Program-made: the position numbers and the translations under genes
In this document: piece after piece, positions 7,529 through 11,248 of the stretch
Layout: every line of letters starts with the position of its first letter
Position numbering within the stretch: position 1 is the stretch's first letter
NCBI GenBank assembly: GCA_027311125.1
Contig: DAICZO010000191.1
Location: 1 to 11,248 of the forward strand
DNA from: Acidobacteriaceae bacterium
Lineage (GTDB): Bacteria; Acidobacteriota; Terriglobia; Terriglobales; Acidobacteriaceae
Length of the DNA: 11,248 bases
Direction: 5' to 3'
The notes under the pieces: generated by a model
What the model was told of the DNA's origin: nothing
What the model saw: the letters and a program-made list of their open reading frames with translations, nothing else
Database searches by the model: none

Positions 7529-7930
7529 CACCGGGCTGTAGTCCGTTCCAATCTGCGGCTGCAATCCCGTCGGCAGCGTCACCTGTCCCAGCCGTTCCAA
7601 CACCTTCTCGCGGTTCCGGTCGTTCACCGAGTCGTCATCGAACACTAGCGTCAAACTGGACAATCCCGCCAGCGTCGTCGAACGCAGATGAACCATATGC
7701 GGAATCCCGGCCATCTGGATCTCGATCGGAATCGTGACCTGCTGCTCCACCTCTTCCGCCGCCCGTCCCGGCCACTGCGTAATGATGGTCACATAATTGT
7801 TCGCCACATCCGGATACGCTTCCACCGGCAGATTATGAAAGGACAGAATGCCCCATCCGAACAGCAGAATCGCCGCTCCAAGCACCAGCCATCGATTGTT
7901 CAGCGCAAAATCAACCAGGTTCTTGATCAT
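7526..7930 (-). CDS. Heavy-metal RND pump, N-terminal piece (TM1 and start of PN1)
   Basis: This 134-residue open frame is the first eighth of the pump: cytoplasmic start MIKNLVDFALNNRW, TM1 at about 13-31 (LVLGAAILLFGWGILSF), the conserved NLPVEAYPDV turn, and the first part of the PN1 porter domain with TQWPGRAAEEVEQQVTIPIE and the LRSTTLAGLSSLTLVF strand typical of CzcA/CusA. It stops at a TGA (7528-7526) in the middle of a conserved stretch, not at a domain boundary. Its ATG shares one base with the TAA of the fusion-protein gene (TAATG) and has no clear Shine-Dalgarno site, so it is probably translated by coupling. Alone it would be a membrane-anchored fragment with no transport activity. 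Confidence 0.8.
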   Translation of the reverse strand: MIKNLVDFALNNRWLVLGAAILLFGWGILSFHNLPVEAYPDVANNYVTIITQWPGRAAEEVEQQVTIPIEIQMAGIPHMVHLRSTTLAGLSSLTLVFDDDSVNDRNREKVLERLGQVTLPTGLQPQIGTDYSPV

Positions 7931-9075
7931 TACTGGGCCGCCGAATTCTGCAGATCGAGTGCCTTCTCCACCACCTGCTGTCCCGCAGTCAGCCCCGACA
8001 AAATCTCCTGCTGCCCGCCCGCAATCATGTCGCCCGCACGAACCTCCGTCTTCCGAAACTGTCCACTCCCCATCGGTACAAACACCCAGTCACGATCCTG
8101 CAGATGCAGCACCGCCGTCGCCGGCACCACCGTCCGCGACTCTTCTTTCTGCCCGTGCAGCGTAGCCGTTGCGAACATCCCCACCCGCATCACCATCCCC
8201 GGATTCTCCACCTGCACCCGCACCTTCGCCGTCCGCACCGTCGGGTCCAGCACCGCACCAATATCGCTCACCGTCCCCCGATACGTCTTGTCCGGATAAG
8301 CCGACAGATGAATCTCCGCCACCTGCCCCAGGTGCACCATCGAGAGATCGTTCTCAAACACATCGCACAATATCCACACATGCGAAAGATCGGCAATCGT
8401 AAACGCCGTCGAAGAACCAGACAGCGTCACGCCCGCGGCCGCCGCGTTCGTCACGTTCTGCGCAATAATCACGCCGCTCGAAGGCGCATACACCTTCACC
8501 GCCGCCGTCGGATTCGCCTTGTCCACTCCCAGCACCTTCAACTGTTGCTCCGCTGCCGTCAGGTCGGTCTTCGCATCCAGTTCCGCGTTCTCCGCTACTT
8601 CCATCTGCGACTTCGCAATCGCACCCTTATCGAACAGGGTCTTCGCCCGGTCAAACTGAGTCCGCGCCAATCGCTCGTCATTCACCGCCTTCAGATACAG
8701 GTCGAACGCCCCCGACACATCCGTGCTCTGCACCTCCATCAGCAACTGGCCCTTCTTCACCGTATCGCCCAACCGCGCAAACACCTCCACCACTCTGCCA
8801 TTCGCCAGCGATATCACCGGAATCGTACGCGACACATCCGGATTCACCGCTCCCGTCACATTCAGTGTCGATACCGCCTTCCGTTCCGTCGCCGTCGTCA
8901 ACGCAAACCGCTCAGCATGGTCCACCTGGATCACATTCAGGTCTCCGGTCTTCTCCACCTTCGCCGCCGGAGGAGCCTCGGCAGCCTCATTCTTCGCCGC
9001 GCTCTTGCATCCTGTCATCGTCACAATCGAGAGCAACGCAACCACCGCGGTCCGTCCGGTCCATACCTTCATCAT
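7930..9075 (-). CDS. RND efflux membrane-fusion lipoprotein (CzcB/CusB/HlyD family)
   Basis: This is the periplasmic adaptor that links the inner-membrane RND pump to the outer-membrane channel; at 381 residues it is of normal size. A signal sequence (core 10-19) ends in MTGC with Cys23, a near-standard lipobox, so it is probably anchored by a lipid. An Ala/Glu/Pro-rich linker follows. The two lipoyl halves are GRVVEVFARLGDTVKKGQLL (93-112) and VYAPSSGVIIAQNV (195-208), flanking a coiled-coil hairpin at about 120-183. The motif TIADLSHVWILCDVFENDLS (226-245) and the beta-barrel and membrane-proximal region up to about 370 are typical of metal-type adaptors. No His-rich N-terminal metal-binding domain is seen. 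Tandem ATGs (9075, 9072) can both serve; AGGA lies 6 nt before the first. It is the first gene of the operon, and its TAA overlaps the pump's ATG by one base. Confidence 0.9.
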   Translation of the reverse strand: MMKVWTGRTAVVALLSIVTMTGCKSAAKNEAAEAPPAAKVEKTGDLNVIQVDHAERFALTTATERKAVSTLNVTGAVNPDVSRTIPVISLANGRVVEVFARLGDTVKKGQLLMEVQSTDVSGAFDLYLKAVNDERLARTQFDRAKTLFDKGAIAKSQMEVAENAELDAKTDLTAAEQQLKVLGVDKANPTAAVKVYAPSSGVIIAQNVTNAAAAGVTLSGSSTAFTIADLSHVWILCDVFENDLSMVHLGQVAEIHLSAYPDKTYRGTVSDIGAVLDPTVRTAKVRVQVENPGMVMRVGMFATATLHGQKEESRTVVPATAVLHLQDRDWVFVPMGSGQFRKTEVRAGDMIAGGQQEILSGLTAGQQVVEKALDLQNSAAQ

Positions 9076-9380
9076 TCGCTATCCTTTAGCTTCATCACTT
9101 CAGCTCAACCACGCACACCATCAACACAACTGCGCCAACAACCCGCTTCATCTGCAAAGCAATCACTACATTCAGCTTGCCTCGAAACGCCATAAAGAAT
9201 TCGTAAAACTTCCCACCACAACCCAGCCATCATCAGCCTTATCTTCTAAGTTATAGGAACTCCCCTTGCACCAAATCGTCTCCGTCGATATCAGGCTTCT
9301 ATCTTTAGATAGTCGAATCGCTCCCGGGATACACTTTCACGTAACCTGATCGCAGTACCTCCTGCAGGACACAACGCCCC
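9076..9380. other. Divergent intergenic region between the efflux operon and the two-component genes
   Basis: These 305 bp must contain the start signals of both units. The AGGA before the fusion-protein gene lies next to 9076, and an AGGA at 9366-9369 stands 11 nt before the kinase ATG. On the minus strand a TATAAC box (gttata at 9250-9255) resembles a -10 element for the efflux operon, but no good -35 lies 16-18 bp upstream. A perfect inverted repeat is at 9299-9312, and a sigma-54-like GG-N10-GC arrangement at 9256-9269 points towards the kinase. No convincing protein gene is present; one 18-codon open frame on the minus strand (9151-9095) has no ribosome binding site. Confidence 0.5.
9299..9312. 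promoter_or_regulatory. Perfect inverted repeat, candidate operator
   Basis: CTATCT and AGATAG form a perfect 6-bp dyad with a 2-bp TT spacer. It lies 69 bp before the kinase ATG and 224 bp before the fusion-protein ATG. A dimeric DNA-binding regulator could use it, and the neighbouring NarL/FixJ-like regulator is one candidate. Only one copy was found, so this remains inference. Confidence 0.35.
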
Positions 9381-10805
9381 ATGGTCCTTCCGCTCCTCAG
9401 CAAAAATCGTGCGGCCATCCTCACCACCGCAGCGCTACTCACCGCACTCATCGCCATCACCGACTGGGCCATCCCTGCCGAAACCCCGCTCTCACTGCTC
9501 TATCTCCTCCCCGTCGCGCTCGCCGCAACGGTCCTCTCGCGCACATGCATCGTCTTCGTCGCACTCGCCTGCACCTTCCTCGCCGAACTCTTCGACAGCT
9601 TCATATGGACCCCCCAGGTCGGCATCCCACGCGACTTCCTCTACTTCTTCGCCTTCTGCGGCTTCGGCCTCTACGTCAGCGAAGGAGTCCTCAGCCGCCA
9701 GCGTGCCGCTCTCCATCTCACCGACGTCGAAAACGAAATCATCGCCCGTCGCGACGCCGAGGAGCAGCTTCACGTCCTCATCGACAGCAGTCCCGTAGCC
9801 ATCCTCACCATCGACGCCAACAGCACCATCCTCCTCGCCAACGACGCCGCTCACCGCCTCCTCGCACTCCCGGCCGCCACCCTCGCCGGACAAACCGTAC
9901 AAACCTACCTCCCTGCCCTCGCCACCGTACCTCCGCTCCGCCACGGCCAGCCATCCTTCCGCACCGTCATGCAATGCAGCGGCCATCGCAGCGACGGCGA
10001 GCCCTTCATGGCAGAGATCTGGTTCTCCACCTACCTCACCTCCGCCGGACCCCGCCTCACCGCCATCGTCGTCGACACCTCGCAAGACATGCGCGACCGC
10101 GAAGAAGCCAACCTCTACCATCTCCTCGCCGGTTCCCGCATCCTCGTCGGAGCCGTCTCCCACGAAGTCCGCAACGTCTGCGGAGCCATCGCACTCGTCC
10201 ACGAAAACCTCGCCCGTCGCCACACCCTTGATGGCGACCAGGACTTCGAAGCCCTCGGCACACTCGTCCTCGCGCTCGAGCAAATCGCCTCGATGGATCT
10301 CCGCCAGGCCGCCAACCAGGCTGTGCCACTCGATCTCCCCTCCTTCCTCGACGAGCTCCGAGTCATCATCGGCCCCACCCTCCACGAGCAGGACATCCGG
10401 GATCACTGGATCATCGAACCCCACCTCTCACCCGTCTGGGCCGATCGCCAAAGCCTCATCCAGGTCTTCCTCAACCTAAGCCGCAACAGTCAGGCCGCCA
10501 TGGCCAACCAACCCACGCGCCTCCTCACCATCCACGCTCAGTCCGCCCCACACGGAGTCGTCATCTCCATCGCCGACAACGGCCCCGGCGTCCGCTCCCC
10601 AGAACTCCTCTTCAAACCCTTCCAGCCCCAGGCCCACCAGACCGGCCTCGGCCTCTTCCTCTCCCGCGCACTCATGCGCTCCTTCAAAGGCGACCTCCGC
10701 TTCCAGCCCACACCCCTCGGTGCCACCTTCCTCGTCGAACTAGCCACCGCACCCGACGCGCCCACTCCCACACACCTCTCCGCCACCACTCACGCAACCA
10801 GCTAA
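9381..10805 (+). CDS. Membrane-bound PAS-domain sensor histidine kinase
   Basis: This 474-residue kinase should sense a signal and phosphorylate the regulator encoded just downstream. About four hydrophobic segments lie in residues 11-102, followed by a short helical linker and a PAS domain (about 130-235: LIDSSPVAILTIDANSTILL, then a GHRSDGEPF strand). The phosphoacceptor is His261 in AVSHEVRNVCGA. The catalytic domain has an N-box NLSRNSQAA (Asn365, Asn369), G1 DNGPGV (399-404), F-box LFKPF (410-414) and G2 TGLGLFLS (421-428), so all ATP-site motifs are intact. The SHEVRN box is of HisKA/HPK4 type and not the HisKA_3 type usual for NarL partners; membrane part, PAS and kinase order recall FixL. 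The last 18 residues are a Pro/Thr/Ala-rich tail. The ATG has only a distant AGGA, 11 nt upstream. The signal is unknown. Confidence 0.88.
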   Translation: MVLPLLSKNRAAILTTAALLTALIAITDWAIPAETPLSLLYLLPVALAATVLSRTCIVFVALACTFLAELFDSFIWTPQVGIPRDFLYFFAFCGFGLYVSEGVLSRQRAALHLTDVENEIIARRDAEEQLHVLIDSSPVAILTIDANSTILLANDAAHRLLALPAATLAGQTVQTYLPALATVPPLRHGQPSFRTVMQCSGHRSDGEPFMAEIWFSTYLTSAGPRLTAIVVDTSQDMRDREEANLYHLLAGSRILVGAVSHEVRNVCGAIALVHENLARRHTLDGDQDFEALGTLVLALEQIASMDLRQAANQAVPLDLPSFLDELRVIIGPTLHEQDIRDHWIIEPHLSPVWADRQSLIQVFLNLSRNSQAAMANQPTRLLTIHAQSAPHGVVISIADNGPGVRSPELLFKPFQPQAHQTGLGLFLSRALMRSFKGDLRFQPTPLGATFLVELATAPDAPTPTHLSATTHATS

Positions 10806-10811
10806 CCTACC

Positions 10812-11248
10812 ATGCTCACCAAACCTCCAGCCCCCATCCGCCTCCTCCTCGTAGACGACCACGGCCTCTTTCGCGAAGGCCTCAAGCGTCTCCTCGAAGC
10901 CGAGCCCGGCTTCACCCTCGCCGGCGACTTCCCCTCCGCCGACGCCGCACTTCAGGCCCTCCGCCACACCCACGTCGATGTCGTCCTCCTCGACTTTGAC
11001 CTCGGCGAGCAAACCGGTCTCCGCTTTCTCGAGGCCGCTCGCCAACTCAACTTCTCCGGTCGCATCCTCATGGTTACCGCTGGCCTCAGCGACGCCGACA
11101 CCCTCCGCATCCTTCAACTCGGCGCAGCCGGCATCTTCCTCAAGCACAGCCCTCCGTCCGAACTCATCGCAGCCATCCACCGCGTCCTCGCTGGAGAAGT
11201 CTCTCTCAATCCCGCCTCTCTCAACGCCATCGTCTCCGCCGCCACAAC
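10812..11248 (+). CDS. NarL/FixJ-type response regulator, C-terminus missing
   Basis: It starts 6 bp after the kinase stop and runs off the right edge after 145 residues; it was found by reading the frame from the ATG at 10812. A complete receiver domain is visible: acidic pair Asp15-Asp16 in LLLVDDHGLFREGLKRLL, phosphoacceptor Asp61 in VVLLDFDLGEQTG, the switch Thr89 in LMVTAG, and Lys111 in GIFLKHSPP. The DDHxLFREGL pattern and the AAIHRVLAGEVSLNP end are characteristic of regulators with a LuxR-type helix-turn-helix, which should follow outside the window. There is no Shine-Dalgarno site, so translation is probably coupled to the kinase. It is the likely phosphorylation target of that kinase; possible targets include the divergent efflux operon, but this is inference. 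Confidence 0.88.
   Translation, partial: MLTKPPAPIRLLLVDDHGLFREGLKRLLEAEPGFTLAGDFPSADAALQALRHTHVDVVLLDFDLGEQTGLRFLEAARQLNFSGRILMVTAGLSDADTLRILQLGAAGIFLKHSPPSELIAAIHRVLAGEVSLNPASLNAIVSAAT

Larger units (their letters stand above)
4793..7930 (-). pseudogene. CzcA/CusA-type HME-RND pump gene interrupted by one in-frame TGA
   Basis: The two pump pieces described separately lie in the same reading frame (their ATG codons are 411 bp apart, a multiple of three) and together form 1046 codons including both stops. That is the normal length for heavy-metal RND pumps (about 1040-1060). The only defect is a TGA at codon 135 (7526-7528), inside GTDYSPV-stop-QIMFF. From memory, relatives have Gly at this point, so GGA to TGA, one base, would explain it. 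No frameshift or deletion is seen, and conservation continues unchanged on both sides, so decay, if real, is very recent. Alternatives are a sequencing or assembly error, readthrough (TGA followed by C is a leaky context) or reinitiation at the ATG 6 nt downstream. The gene starts within the stop of the fusion-protein gene (TAATG). Confidence 0.75.

Noticed and set aside
7500..7540. Frameshift as the cause of the split pump
   Set aside because: Both pieces are in the same frame and the codons on both sides of TGA match the conserved stretch without a gap.
6011..7648. 545-codon open frame on the plus strand opposite the RND pump
   Set aside because: It is very rich in Arg, His, Gln and Pro without domains, and it is fully antisense to conserved pump coding sequence. 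High GC with biased third positions creates such shadows.
8104..9195. 363-codon Arg/His-rich open frame on the plus strand
   Set aside because: It is antisense to the membrane-fusion protein, shows no family resemblance and lacks a ribosome binding site.
9492..10424. 310-codon Glu/Gly/Val-rich open frame on the minus strand
   Set aside because: It is antisense to the histidine kinase core, whose H, N, G1 and G2 motifs are intact; the acidic low-complexity product is a reverse-complement artefact.

Overview
The window looks like a chromosomal segment from a GC-rich Gram-negative soil bacterium, most likely an Acidobacteriota (Acidobacteriaceae/Terriglobia type). The basis is indirect: the codon style, a complete three-part RND efflux system that needs an outer membrane, and a large secreted protein that joins an Ig-like domain with a Cys-containing FCDATxxxC-type segment, an FG-GAP/VCBS propeller and tandem Ig-like repeats. 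I know that combination mainly from that phylum. No rRNA, tRNA, CRISPR array, insertion sequence or phage gene is visible.

Layout. The left three quarters is read on the minus strand. Bases 1-3185 hold the N-terminal ~1061 codons of a very large secreted Ig-like/FG-GAP protein whose C-terminus lies beyond the left edge. After a 267-bp gap comes a minus-strand efflux operon, in transcription order: membrane-fusion lipoprotein (9075-7930), heavy-metal (CzcA/CusA-type) RND pump (7930-4793) and TolC/CzcC-like outer-membrane factor (4727-3453). The first two genes overlap as TAATG. A 305-bp divergent intergenic region (9076-9380) then separates this operon from a plus-strand two-component pair: a 4-TM, PAS-containing histidine kinase (9381-10805) and, 6 bp later, a NarL/FixJ-like response regulator cut by the right edge.

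How the genes work together. The fusion protein, RND pump and outer-membrane channel should form one tripartite envelope-spanning exporter, with the HME-RND proton-relay signature DFGxxVDGAVxxVEN pointing to divalent or monovalent metal export. The divergent kinase/regulator pair is a reasonable but unproven candidate for its control; a perfect 14-bp inverted repeat sits between the two units.

The most notable observation is that the RND pump gene is broken by one in-frame TGA at codon 135, in the PN1 porter region, where related proteins have Gly in an SPVGQI-type stretch. Reading frame and conservation are intact on both sides. The pump is therefore either a very recent nonsense mutant, a sequencing error, a readthrough or reinitiation case, or a genuinely split protein.
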